Assembly: GCA_029948255.1 (NCBI GenBank)
Contig: JALIZF010001817.1
Coordinates: 496,001-560,000, forward strand
DNA: 64,000 nucleotides
Origin: Telmatactis stephensoni
Lineage: Eukaryota > Cnidaria > Anthozoa > Actiniaria > Isophelliidae
Direction: 5' to 3'
Part shown: positions 12,561 through 24,803 of the stretch, in pieces
How the letters are laid out: each line of letters starts with the position of its first letter
How positions within the stretch are numbered: position 1 is the stretch's first letter
Program-made: the position numbers and the translations under genes
Notes under the pieces: generated by a model
The model's database searches: none
What the model saw: only the letters and a program-made list of their open reading frames with translations
What the model was told of the DNA's origin: nothing

Positions 12561-13779
12561 AAATGTTATTTATCAAGTTATTATAACTACTACTCATTGA
12601 AGGAATTTTGATTTATGGCAGTCATTTATTTTTGAGTACCCTTAAAATGCCTGTAAAACCATGAAAAATGAACTTAACGTGCGCTTATTCTCGTGTTATT
12701 CTCTTAGCATATTTATAACAATATTATTATACTACTTCGAGAAATAATAACTTATAATCGAGTTAACGGACTCGATCGGGAAGGCATTGGGTCTTTTGAA
12801 AACTGCCGTGGCCACCTCAGGGCTGAAAAAGAAAGATTTACAATAAAAAAATAACTATAGTACAAGCTGTTCAAAAAAGATACAAAGCTAGTACTTTAGA
12901 TTAGATGAGATATGTTTTATAGATATATTTTTTTCCTTGAAGTTTTTAGAAACGTTTTATACGCACTATTTTCGAAGTTACTTTTTCAGCTCAATCTCGA
13001 ACGTATTTAATTTGAATAATTACTCTTTGCAGAACAACCAATAGGAATCAAGCGAATACAACCTCAAAGCTGTGCGTAACTCTGATTGGTCAATGCTTAC
13101 GAAATGGAACTAAAAAAATTTCAATACAGAGTCTATTATATTTATTTTTCCTTATAGAAATATAATTAGTTCGATGATGTTTAGGTATCCATTTAGGTAC
13201 CCAGTGGCAAAGGAACGGTAACTTTTTGCCCCTTGATCAAAATACCTTCATACATTTTCATATTTTGAAAAATTTGAATCGAAAGTGATCGATATTTAGC
13301 ATTACAAATTTATTTTATGATCTAATGTGTTAGTGGTATACGTCGTATGACTGTGAAAACAGAACCGCGTGGTCCCGGCACGGTTACGGCAGGCCTAGAA
13401 ATTTCAACTTATTTCGAATGTTTTTAAAGACAACACGGCACTAGCTGACACACTCATACGAATTAAATCTGCTCTAAACCGTTATTTGGCTCTTGGGGAA
13501 CCTAGTGGACTCACAAGACTCGGTTACAAAGGTCGCTTACGTGCTGATTTTCCTTTCGACATTTGTACTGTTGTATATGAGGAGGGTGATTGGGGTTGGT
13601 GTACGATGTTAAATATTTTAATGAGCGAATTCATACTACCTAGGAAGGAGTGCAGGAGCCTTCAGTTGCCATGAATTGCGCGGTACGACTGAGAAGATTA
13701 TTGGTGATGTGGCTCATCATACAGGTAAACTTAATAACGATGAAATAACCATATAGCAAATAAAGGCACATCACCTCTT

Positions 13780-13900
13780 CAACAACAACAACAACAACAA
13801 TAATAACAACAACAATAATAACAACAACAACAATAACAACAACAATATAACAACAAATACAACAACAACAATGATAACAATAACAACAACAACAGAAGAT
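13780..13900. repeat. (CAA)n/(AAT)-rich microsatellite
   Basis: An imperfect CAA/TAACAACAA tract of about 120 bp with interruptions. Confidence 0.9.
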
Positions 13901-14439
13901 AAATTAATGATTATGAAAAGAGAATAACAAAGACAAGTTGCCCAACCCGAGAGTATCCCAGTTTTAATTGACTATGTCCTGGTCTAATTGCTTTCATTGG
14001 TTCAAAATGTCATCCTGTCTAATTGAAAACTTCGATTCACATCAGTTCCCTAGAATAAAACTCGGAAACCATCAAAATGAGACAATAGCTCTTTTTCTCA
14101 AGTTTGCGTACGCACTTGAATTTCAGCGCTTGCTTCACTTCAAAGTAAAGCTATCAGACATTGACGAGCCACAAATTCAAAACAACAGCAATCCCGTAGC
14201 GCGAACAAGAGCAGATTTTAAAAACTCAAGAAGATTTAAAAACCTAAACTAAAAAAGAATACTTTTGTCGTGGTATGTCAAGGGCCCGTTGGCCCGTCAG
14301 TGGCTCGTCATTCAACAATTAGTATCCGCCAACTTGTAGGTCAAACTTAAAATAAGACAGCAATGAAAAACGGCTATTCAGTCGCCATTGTTTTTCTTTT
14401 CAAAACCGCCGCGCTTTTCTCACTCAACCATGGGCTATT

Positions 14440-14531
14440 TTCACTGCATAATTAATTAGCTCAGAGTATAAATAAGCCTGCTCAATCTAGGAGTGGTCAC
14501 TTCAAGATACGCCGGCACACCGTGAACTTTC
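14440..14531. repeat. LTR-like segment, copy 1
   Basis: About 90 bp, nearly identical to 19377-19468 in the same orientation. It contains CAGAGTATAAATAAGCC, which resembles a TATA box (TATAAATA), followed by AGTGGTCACTTCAAGATACG. The arrangement recalls a retroelement promoter, but no gag/pol is found between or beside the copies. Confidence 0.5.
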
Positions 14532-15185
14532 GTTCTTTGCCATCATCGTCAACCGCCACCAGCTCTAATTCAAGATTCTTATTCTGAGTACTCTCAGCAG
14601 CCTCAACGTTCTGACTTTTCTACCAAGCTTGGCTAAACTGAACATGGCTAGCTAGCAGAGTTAGCGAGCACAATTGCACCAGCTCGCTTTGGTAAACGTA
14701 TCGAGGTAATTTAGCGTTTGTTACTCGGACATTTTCTCTTGGTTTGCCCGGGGTTTATTCCCAATTTTGCTAGTGGTCGTTTGTATTTGTAGCCGCTTCT
14801 AGGTTTTTCTCGTCCTAGTTTGCTGTAAGTTTGTTATTTTCGTTTTATCAGTCGGCTTGGTGGTTTGGGTAGGCTTTCAACCGTTTCTATTCCTTTTCAT
14901 AATTGTTTCTTTGTGGTTTCAGTTTTATGTTTTCTACACTGACTTTCGTTGGCTATAAAATTTTACGCTTTATATCATTAACCCAAACCGCTTTTATTGC
15001 ATATTTTGTGTTACCTCGGCCAGTACTGCCATTAGCGTCCTACTTTAGTAATTTGCATTCGTCTTGCATGCTTTGTGTTACGCTTCGTAACTTCGGTCTT
15101 TGTTTCCAGTTAGTTCGTTAGTCGTAAATTTATTTGTTTTATGCTTTGTTTATTTAGTGCTCTAAATCTACGTTTTAACTTCAAT

Positions 15186-15890
15186 TAATCCGCATATTTT
15201 ATGTGGCCTTAAGAGCCGCGAGGTTTGAATTTTAAAGAATCGCACAGATAGAGGAGTAACGCTAGCGAAGGTGGCCTGGAGAGCCACGGGTTCACGATTT
15301 TTGGGAATTGCATTGATAGAGGAGTACTGCTAGCGAAGGTGGCCGGGAAAGCCACGGGTTTGCGAATTTCAAAGTCTCACACAGATAGAGGAGTACCGCT
15401 AGCGAAGGTGGCCAGGAGAGCCACGGGTTTGCGAATTTCAAAGAATCGCACAGATAGAGGAGTACCGCTAGCGAAGGTGGCCAGGAGAGCCACGGGTTTG
15501 CGAATTTCAACGAATCGCACAGATAGAGGAGTACCGCTAGCGAAGGTGGCCTGGAGAGCCACGGGTTTGCGAATTTCAAAGAATCGCACAGATAGAGGAG
15601 TACCGCTAGCGAAGGTGGCCGGAGAGCCACGGGTTTGCGAATTTCAAAGAATCGCACAGATACAGGAGTACCGCTAGCGAAGGTGGCCGGGAGAGCCACG
15701 GGTTTGCGAATTTCAAAGAATCACACAGATACAGGAGTACCGCTAGCGAAAGTGACCTAGAGAGCCACGGGGTGGCGGATTTAAAGAAGTGCATTTATAG
15801 AGGAGTACCGCTAGCGAAGGTGGCCTGGAGAGCCACGGATTTACGCATTTTGAAGCATTGTATTTACAGAGGGATACCGCTAGAAGAAAC
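15186..15890. repeat. 69-bp minisatellite, about 10 copies
   Basis: The unit contains GAGGAGTACCGCTAGCGAAG followed by GTGGCC and AGAGCCACGGGTTTGCG. Successive ACCGCTAGC blocks at 15395 and 15464 are exactly 69 bp apart. The central copies are nearly identical and the outer copies diverge. Because 69 is a multiple of three, long frames stay open on both strands; these have no independent support as genes. Confidence 0.95.
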
Positions 15891-15954
15891 GAATACGTAC
15901 CATAGCCATTGGTAGAATGTTTCCCCTTTTTTCATTCGGCCCATTTTAACCTCC

Positions 15955-16175
15955 CAATCCTTCCTCTGTTGACCTCGGGGGGGCTAGCTAAAGCTCTAAT
16001 TCTGGACCTAGTTCAGAGCCTAGGGTCAACAGAGGGTGGGGTTCCCTTTCGTGCATCACAAGGTAAATTGAGCCTCTTATGTTGAGCATCGTTTATACAA
16101 CTGTCTATCGTTTACAGGGCATACCGCCTTGTTTTCTTTCCCGGGGACCCTACCCTCTGTTGACCCTATGGCTAC
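15955..16175. repeat. CTCTGTTGACC inverted repeats
   Basis: CCTCTGTTGACCTCGG is followed by its partner AGGGTCAACAGAGG near 16020, and another CCCTCTGTTGACCCTA lies near 16150. It looks like a small hairpin element with a diverged third arm. Confidence 0.5.
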
Positions 16176-17798
16176 CTAAATCGCTACCTAAGTTCGTCGT
16201 TCTGGAGCCCTCAGGATGCGAGGTCAATATTTCTTGGAGACAACTTGATGTTAAAAAGGTCTATACCTTCATAATAACTTTTTTCCAGTTTGCATTTTCG
16301 GGTGCGAGGAATTTGCATTCGGGGTTTATAGGTGTTTATGAATCATCTCATTCAGTTTTTAATTCGCTATAGTGGATCCTGCAGTAGTGTGTATAACATA
16401 GATATGGAATACATGGCAAGGTGATGGAATACGTTTTAATGCCATATCAAGATTAAGATTATTGACTTCACAGATTAAAGTCCCATAATCCCTAGCAAAA
16501 CGTACATTTTTGAAAAAGTCGAGTATCTTGGACTCGTAGTTAAAGCGAAGAAGAATCTAAATGAGAGGAGATGGACAAGAAAAATTTGATATATTAGAGA
16601 AAGCATGCCGTGTTCCTTTTTTGAGTTTTAGAGGTCGGAGCAGTTCTGCTAACGTGGATACACCGACTGTTTTCTGCTCGCAGCATTTCACTTTCTACTA
16701 GAAACGGTTAGTCTAATAAAGTACTCGCCCATTCAAAGCTAATTATCCCAGATTGAAACTCGTGCTCTCCGGAAGGCTAGAATTTGGTCAGTAATAAACG
16801 CATTTGGTTCATAACACATTTTTGAAATTTAAGACACATTGTGTCGTAATTTAAGGAACAAACGTCTCGTCACGACACATTTCAACTCAGCAGAGACGGC
16901 GCAAAATGTCCATGTCAAAGTAGTAGAATTTTTAGCAGGATTTGGATAGCAAGAGATTTTGCTATCTTATCTTTAGAATTCAAGCTTAGAATCTCATTGC
17001 CGCTATTATATACAAACTAGTTAATATCACTGAAGCAGAACAGTGCATGCGGGTAACAATACCAGCATTCTTTCTGTCGAGTGCAAACAACAAGCCATGC
17101 ATTCAAACAAAAGACAAAACTGAAGCACATGCGGAAAAGGTTGAGAGGTACATTTAACTACGTTTGTGCGTTTGTTTTTTGTTTTGTTTGTTTTTTGTTT
17201 TTGTTGAATTTGTCTAAGCAAGGAATGAAGAAACGACAGTGACAAGCCATTGTGCGGGAAGGCCGCTTGAGGAATAAAATGAGATAACTTTCATTTTTGC
17301 TGACTTCTTGTGTCCGTATAGAATTAAGAATAAAATGTCTTAGACACTACAAGTTTTATTTGTGTCTATGTGCCGTTGTTTAGCTTCAAGAGCTTAATAA
17401 ATGGAGTAGGAAACCATTTCATTTGCGTCTTGTCTCTTGTGTATTTTGCGTTTTGGCCCTGGAACAATAAAGTGGATAGAACAAAATTTCATTTGCGTCT
17501 TTGTCGTTATCTTGGGCTTATAGATGTGTCTTGTGTCTTGAATTTTAGAAAAATTTATGTGGAAGAAGAAAATGTATGCCCAACTTCATTTTCGCCTTTT
17601 GTATTTGTTTGCACCTATAGTTTACGCCTGGGTGAATTCTTAGTTTGTCGATCACTAAACTCCTATTGTGCGCTAATTGGTTAGTAATTCTTTCTCGGAA
17701 TATATGGCGTGCACTCTAACTTAACACCGATCAATCTTATGGCATTAAATTTGTCTCTAGATTATAAACCAATTTAGCGGAAGCTCATCCAGTTATCA

Positions 17799-18011
17799 TC
17801 ACGGCCTCCATTTTAGATTATAAATTAATAGCCATTCTGTCCAAGGGAAGTGTCTGTTTCTTGTACTGACTCGCCACGACTTCAGCGCTCTCATGCAGGA
17901 CGCACGTGGGGACACTTTGGCCACTAGGTCGATCCGAGCAACTCGGATGTCATGTTGCTTCAGCTCTTCTTGCACTCTTTCCAAAATTCCTTTTACATAC
18001 GGAGGGACCAA
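17799..18011 (-). pseudogene. Possible retroelement RT fragment
   Basis: A 70-codon minus-strand frame contains VPPYVKGILERVQ followed by a charged helix and IRVA. This resembles the LPYVxGxSExI block found downstream of the palm in Penelope-like and related reverse transcriptases. The rest does not match, and neither RT catalytic motifs nor a GIY-YIG domain is visible nearby. Treated as a weak relic. Confidence 0.25.
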
Positions 18012-19073
18012 GCTCTGTGGGTTTCCTGCATCTTTCTACCAGGTGAAATGACGTCTTTACATGCTCATATCAGTTCTCAAGGTCATTTTCCAAAATACCT
18101 CGTACGCGCATTCTCGCCGGGACAAAAAAAAAAAAAAAAAAAGTCAGAAGACTCGAATTAACGCGAAAGCTAGAAGGCATTTTGCACATTCTTAGTTATT
18201 TGCCTTTGTTAAGTTCAGTGAATAGTTTTCTCGATCCTGCATTCCACCTAGGTGCATCCGGTCTTGGTGAAAGAGTTACCGTTGCTGACTTTTACATTTT
18301 TGTTTATAATTCATCCGTCAGACGGATTTTTAATTTGGCGTGATCAGTCAGTTGGACTATGGGTGGCGAAATTTTTGTTACTGCTTTAGGGTAGATTGGG
18401 CCTGTTGGTCGGAAAATAGGCGTTTTTTATCAATTTGAATCGCGTTTTTCTTCGTTTGTTGGTTCCCTTTTCCGCTATTCTAAGTTTCACCTAATATCAG
18501 CAATATAGAAAGTCCTACCACAGATCGGTTTTCTTTGGACTTGATGTTCTAGCATTCTGACCAACTCGGATTCCTTAAACGTTTCACCTGTTTGCAAATA
18601 GTTTGGTTTTGCGACAAGCATTAACCCACCAGTAGTGGACTGCGCGTTTACTCTCGCAGGATAGTTGTGGATATAGTCCCATGTGCCAGTTTCATCCCTT
18701 AAAACGCACATGGGTTTTTACGAAAAGCAATGTCTTGCTACCTAGTTTAGCTGGTCGACAAGAGCGGTCCGTACACGCCCACTCGTTGTGAGTGGTGGTT
18801 TCTAAGAGTAATTTCTCTACTTTTGGCGTCAGTCTCACGATTGCCCTTGATAATTTGAGACACTATGAATCTTCTTTAATTTCCAATTCTAGTTCAATTG
18901 GTATTATTACTGTTTGCATTTGGCAGACTGTTAACGATGCAGTGATAACTGGCAAATTAGAGAGGAGAGAGTGCTGGTTACGAGTGCGGATTTTCGGAGT
19001 TGGAATCTGAGTAATGGAGAGAGTAGCGGGAAGTTACCAGGTAATATATGTTTGATCAATGAAGACGGGGACT

Positions 19074-19155
19074 AATCCACGCCTCCAATGGAAATTGAAC
19101 CTACAATTTCAGATTACCGGTCCGATGCCCTAACTACTGAGCTGTGGAAGGCCCT
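19074..19155 (-). repeat. tRNA-Thr-like SINE head (degenerate)
   Basis: On the minus strand the segment folds roughly as a tRNA: acceptor GCCTTCC/TGGAGGC, D stem GCTC/GGGC, anticodon stem TCGGA/TCTGA with loop CCGGTAA (anticodon GGT), and a B-box-like GGTTCAATTTCC. Position 33 is C instead of U and the T stem has mismatches, so it is not a working tRNA. It is most likely the 5' part of a tRNA-derived SINE or a tRNA pseudogene. Confidence 0.5.
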
Positions 19156-19309
19156 AGTAGCAAGCAGGTCGGCTAATCGCTGATAACTCGAGCGGTTCAG
19201 ATTATGGGAATCTTCTGTAGGAAAGTGGGGAGTTCTTAGGCGGTGGTTGTTTTAGTCCATTTGGGCCGTGGCCTGGGCAAACGTATACAGGGTGCATTGG
19301 TGAGGGCAG

Positions 19310-19468
19310 GAGCGGACTCCTCCCATAACTTAATTATACGATGAGTTAATGAGTATGCAGTGAGGATATATAACTATTTTCACTGCATAATTAATTAGCT
19401 CAGAGTATAAATAAGCCTGCTCAATCTAGGAGTGGTCACTTCAAGATACGCCGGCACAACGTGAACTT
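19310..19468. repeat. LTR-like segment, copy 2, plus adjacent duplicated block
   Basis: 19377-19468 repeats 14440-14531 almost exactly. The block just before it (about 19312-19374, beginning GCGGACTCCTCCCATAACTT) recurs at 20269-20332. These shared pieces suggest partial LTRs or a multi-part repeat family, scattered without internal coding sequence. Confidence 0.55.
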
Positions 19469-20268
19469 TTGCGACCCACCCACCTCCCCTGGTGGCGGTT
19501 GATCAGCCTATCCACTAGTTTTGAGTTGTGTTTTGCTAAGTGTTGGCCTCAAGCCGAAGGATCCTAGCTCTAGATTCCTAATCAACGCTAGCGTGACATG
19601 GACCAGAACCATTGAATGTTGAAGTCGATTTGCTTTGTTATGTGTGCACCCTTTGTCTTCCTCCAGTGTCCCCCAAATTATTGAAGGGATTGTCTCCATA
19701 AAGACAATAGCGTTTTCCCGTTATCCTCGACTCTAAAGATTTTCTTAATGTATGGCCATTTTCAACCAACCATTGCAAACACAGCCAATATAGCTACCAA
19801 TTTGCTATATGTACCCTACATAGAATTTGGTTTTTAACCCCAAAAGTTATCCCTAAGAGGGAATAAGTCATTGAATTCGACTAGACATTGTGCTCCTCGA
19901 AAGTAACAGCAATTTCGTCATATTTCAACCAGCAACGTTTTCGTTCAGTTATACCTTCTTTGCAGCATAAATTACAGTAGGGGAGCGTTCTTTACAATCT
20001 ATGATCAGCCCGCAGTCCAAGTCTCCAACGAGGGAGGTTGTTAGGCAATAGCGGTTGGTGGTGTAGATTAATAGGTTTTCCAACTACAAGTTTTTTCTAA
20101 TTCGGAACTCATGGGCATCCTTTTTCGGCCATTTTTAAAATTCAAAGAAAATTGTCCCACAGGAGAATACGGCAGTTCATTACACAAACCCGCCGAATTT
20201 CACCAAGCAAAACAAACTCAAAACTGACTTGCCAATATCCTTATTACATGCTTATTACCTCATCAGTC

Positions 20269-20334
20269 GCGGACTCCTCCCATAACTTAATTATACGATG
20301 AGTTAATGAGTATGCAGTGAGGATATATAACTAT
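20269..20334. repeat. Second copy of the 19312-19374 block
   Basis: GCGGACTCCTCCCATAACTT and the following 40 bases are essentially identical to 19312-19374, same orientation. Here the copy ends in ATATATAACTATCACG, whereas the first continues into the TATAAATA-containing block. Confidence 0.7.
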
Positions 20335-20571
20335 CACGAATAGCCCCAAGCTAGTAAAGTAGCCAATCGGAATGCAGGATTTGTGATAGACCACAAGTTG
20401 GTGGATACCAATGCATTATATCTGATACTTTTTCAAAGAAATATCAAATGGTATTCCTCTCTGTATGCAGATGGACTTTTTAAGTCTTTTTAAGAATCTT
20501 TCGACAGGAAAAGGACGACTTTATCTGTAACACGTCACACCATTATGACATGGAATTGTAGGTCCTACAAT

Positions 20572-20727
20572 AGAGTCGTTTTCGTATGAGTGGGAACACT
20601 GCATGCACGGTTACGATACGATACGGTTACGGCATAAATCTCGAATGTTTTTATAGACATTACGGCACTGACACGGTCACGGTACGGCGCGGTAAGTTTC
20701 CCACTCGAAAACGACTCTATAATAAAG
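20572..20727. repeat. Palindromic MITE
   Basis: The ends are inverted (ATAGAGTCGTTTTCG with GAGTGGGAAC at the left; GTTTCCCACTCGAAAACGACTCTAT at the right, in two blocks). The interior has repeated ACGGTTACG words. A related interior with GGTTACGGCA lies at about 13.38 kb. It sits about 110 bp before the first recognised exon of the GPCR. Confidence 0.85.
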
Positions 20728-20838
20728 ATGAGACAGGCCCCAAAATTAGTACAATCTCAAAGCATGTCAAAAGCCCTTCTGTCTTGAAAATATTGCATAT
20801 ATTCCCGTACACAATAACTTTCACTTACATCTTTTAAG

Positions 20839-23800
20839 ATACACGAAAAGCCGGCTGTAGTCGATGGACAGGATTTTGGGAACATTTACGAGAAACTTGG
20901 GAAGATGTGTTATCAAGATCCAAGGAACTACATCGAAGATAAAGGTTGGTCAACAACTATAGACCTATACTTAGTTCATAACCAATGAAATTATATCTAT
21001 AGGCCCAACTTAGTGTGTATATATGAATTAGACCTGTAGACTAATGAAGACACATCATAATCTCCAATTGAAGGGCTTTCAGTGAAAATGGCCCAAATGA
21101 CGTTTTTGAAGGTTACTCAAACGGTCAAAATTGGTATCAATAGCTAGTCTTTCTAAGCCAAATATTAAAGTGCTACTTATATGTGATCAAAAATCGGTGA
21201 GATTTTATTTAGCAGAAACTTCGTGAAATAAATCTTCAAAGGTCTATTGATCACCAGTTAAAATATCTTTTTGGTATTCAAAAGGGAAGTACTAGATTTT
21301 TAGCGTTCTTTTTAGGTGCCAGTGACGTAATCGGCTCCTGACTCGATCATGGATTCACTCCATACATTTCTTTGTATTTTGCAATCAAAATATCTCCGTG
21401 TAATTTTTTCCAATTAAAGATCACTGGCCATGCAGTTTAACCTTGACACAACTGCAAGAAAACTCTTTGAAGCAAAATTATTAGAGCAGAAATGAATAGA
21501 GTAATTCAAGTCATAAAATACAAAGAAATGTATGGAGTAAATTCATGAGTTGAGTCGATGACGTCACTGGCACCTAAAAAGAACGCTAAAAATCTAGTAC
21601 TCCCATTTTGAATACCAAAAAGATATTTTAACTGGTGATCAATAGACCCTTGAAGATTTATTTCACGAAGTTTTTGCGAAATAAAATGTCACCGATTTTT
21701 GATCAGAGTAGCACTTTAATGTCTGGTCATTTAGCAAAACATTAACTCATTAATGTTAATCATTTTCACTGGTAACCCTTCAGTTAGAACTATCATCTTC
21801 ATTAGAGGCGTACACAATGCACCACGTTTTACACAGAGAGGCTCTACTGCAAGGTCGAAACCCTTACCGTTTTATATCACCTTTTTGCATGAAATGATCA
21901 CCCCATTCATATATACATGTGTATATATATACCGTTCGTTCAAAGATTGTTGTTCTATATTTTCAAATCACTTTCATAGAAAATTGGTGCCCGTCTCAAA
22001 TACTTAAATAGTAGTTCTGCAGTCAGTCTGGAAGTAGCTATCTCTTACATGGATCGATGTTTTGGTCTATGCTTTATCTCTTGAACGAAATCCCCATATA
22101 ATAATCCTTCTGTGTGAAAGAGGTATCGAGAGGGGAACCATGTTTCAGACCTCTTAGACCTACAAATTAACACTTACCATCCGGACACATGACGCCACGA
22201 AACATTTCCTGTAACATTCTCTGCAACATTGCGCGCAACACAGCGGCACTGTGTGTCCAATCCTGCAATAATATTGCTGAAGTAGAACTCGACTAAACCT
22301 GCAACTGCTGCATCGCGCGCGACATTTGCAGATGGACATACGGTGCATTACTGTGTTGCGAGCAATGATAATTGCAGGAAATGTTACATTGTGCCTTAAC
22401 ACTTACCATCCGGACAAACGATGCAACTTTTCTTGCAAATATTTTGCAACATCGCACGCAAATCAGAGTTGCACCTTGTGTCTATCTCTGCAACAGGTGC
22501 GAGCAACATTGCAGGGGTGGACACACGTACTGTGTGATGCTCATTTTGCAGAAACAGTTGCGTCGTTGTCCGGGCCTTCACTGATTGAACCATTTGAATT
22601 GATTGTTTAGGAGTAGGTCTCTACTGCGATGTAGAGTTCACTGGAACTTGTTGGCCGCAAGCGAAAGCTAGTTTTACTGTTATTCGTTCCTGTCCAAGAT
22701 TGTATTTCAAGGATGATGGTGAGACCACACTGCATTTGTACACCCTACATTAAATTTCTGTTGCACCTCATTTTATGCTCTTCTGATTCAGCTCCATATT
22801 CACGCCTTCACTACTTTCCTTTAGCACTCATTAGTCGCCATTGTAACAAGAATGGAGTGTGGGAGCCAATGAACTTTAGTTCTTGTGTTAGATTAACAGA
22901 AAAAGAAGCACATGAAGTAGGTTTACAAATTGCAAGAGAAATTGACTTGGTAAGTCCCTCAAACGTTTATAAACCATTGTACTATTTATCTGGAAGACAA
23001 AGTTTGTTTGTTTGTTTGTTTGTTTGTTTGTTTGTTTGTTTGTTTGTTTGTTTGTTTGTTTGTTTGTTTGTTTGTTTGTTTGTTTGTTTGTTTGTTTGTT
23101 TGTTTGTTTGTTTGTTTGTTTGTTTGTTTGTTTGTTTGTTTGTTTGTTTGTTTGTTTGTTTGTTTGTTTGTTTGTTTGTTTGTTTGTTTGTTTGTTTGTC
23201 TTTGTTCCTTTTATCAGTGGATCCGCCATGGCCAGAAATTTTGACCTCGATTCCGGAAAATTAACAAACGACCGATCAGCTCAGCTAAGGAAGTAACAAC
23301 AAACAACAACTGTTTTATTTGACTCTGAAGTTAACATACATCAGTATATAAATAAAACTATACATATTTATATATTACAAAAATAAAGACCACATCTGCT
23401 TAGAAATAGTATAGAAAAGTTGAGTTTATCTGATCAATCAGCAATGCATGTTACTTTGCCTTTTGTTACTTCAACATTCTAACACGTTTCACAGTTAAGT
23501 CTAGACTCTCTACGCACTGAAGCAGAATACTACGAACGAGAAATCCATCTCTTCGTGGTTTGCAGCTGGGTGGCGATAGCAGTTTTATTCTTGTCATTTT
23601 TGGTACTTCTTTCTCTAAAGTAAGTATATAATTAAGGATAAGATGAAACATCGTCAATACCCTAGCCTCATGGTCTTGCGTAAAACCATAAGATTGGTTT
23701 GGGAGTTTAATCCTATATGCAATTGTTTAAATATGTTCTTCAGAGAAGCTAAAAGACATAAATTAGAATAGAATGCAAATAAATGAAAGAAAGTCTAAAA

Positions 23801-24767
23801 GAAAGAAAGGTAGGAAGGAAGGAAGACTGACAAACAGGTCACAGCCAAATAAACCCTTATAATTTTTTCTAAGTACGGAATATGGTTTCCTTTGTAGGGA
23901 AAACGAAAATCAGGAACGATATAAAATGGACAAGCATCTTGTGTTTGCCTTCTTAATGAGGACGACTACGTTCTTCATCGACTACTACGCGGGTTTGTCG
24001 AGCAATACAAGTCTGAAGGTAACGTACGTAAGGTTAAGTAACGTTAACGTATTTGGGTACGTAATGGAGATTGCGGTCCATGTAAGAAGAGGGACTCAAT
24101 TACTATTTGATGTGCTGCAACGTACCGATCCGGTGATCCATAAATACTGTTGCTACGTCGGACAAGCCGAAACATTTTACCGAGATATAGCGTTTCGAAA
24201 AAATGCTGATTACTAAAAATTGTATACCGTTCAAGGTGACCCGTTACTGTTTGTTGGAGCATTGGACTGAGATATTATTGATGCGCGCCATGCACTCTTC
24301 AGCTAAAATTGTATTGATTTCTGTCATTTTTTTGGAACTCAAACGTGTATAAGCCCAGGGCTTATTATGCTGGGAAAACATTGAAAAAATAGTCAATAAC
24401 GTTAACATCCTCCCGAAATTGAGAGATTTGTGATTTTGTTTGTCATCCGCATCATTTAGGGAAAAAGTTACGCTCCCATCGATGGAGTGCTACTACGGTG
24501 TCGGGATCGTTGTATATTTGTAAATTCATGAAATTTTAAAGCGACATTACTGATCTATTAAGTGCTATCATATTTCCCGGCTCGCGTGCTCTTAATAAAT
24601 CCTTCGGAAAAGATGACGTGATCAGGGCCGGACGGCGGGCCGTAAAACCCGTACGGCCCTGCTCGTTTCTGCGCACTGTATTTGTATTTTTATATATATC
24701 TGCTTATTGACTGAGTTGAGTCGCGTCGCTACGCTCGGTTCGTACGGCATGACCTCCAGCCACATAG

Positions 24768-24803
<36 letters not shown>

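Larger units (their letters stand above)
8440..14400. other. Intergenic, repeat-rich, no gene recognised
   Basis: The sequence after the BTB gene 3' UTR is AT-rich with hairpin MITEs (10.57 and 12.33 kb), a compound tetranucleotide microsatellite (11.63 kb) and a CAA-rich tract (13.78 kb). The short open frames have no recognisable domain and no supporting splice signals. Confidence 0.6.

Noticed and set aside
15292..15794. Overlapping 60-135-codon ORFs on both strands
   Set aside because: By-product of the 69-bp minisatellite.
18487..18711. 74-codon minus-strand ORF (MCVLRDETGTWDY...)
   Set aside because: No family recognised, no splice support; could be chance or a transposon relic.
19074..19155. 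Functional tRNA-Thr gene
   Set aside because: C33 and T-stem mismatches make it unlikely to function; SINE head preferred.
22160..22610. Cysteine-rich ORFs on both strands
   Set aside because: They lie inside a GCAAC-rich palindromic repeat; the cysteines come from TGC words.
22888..23296. VCLF / KQTN repeat ORFs
   Set aside because: Translation of a GTTT microsatellite on both strands.
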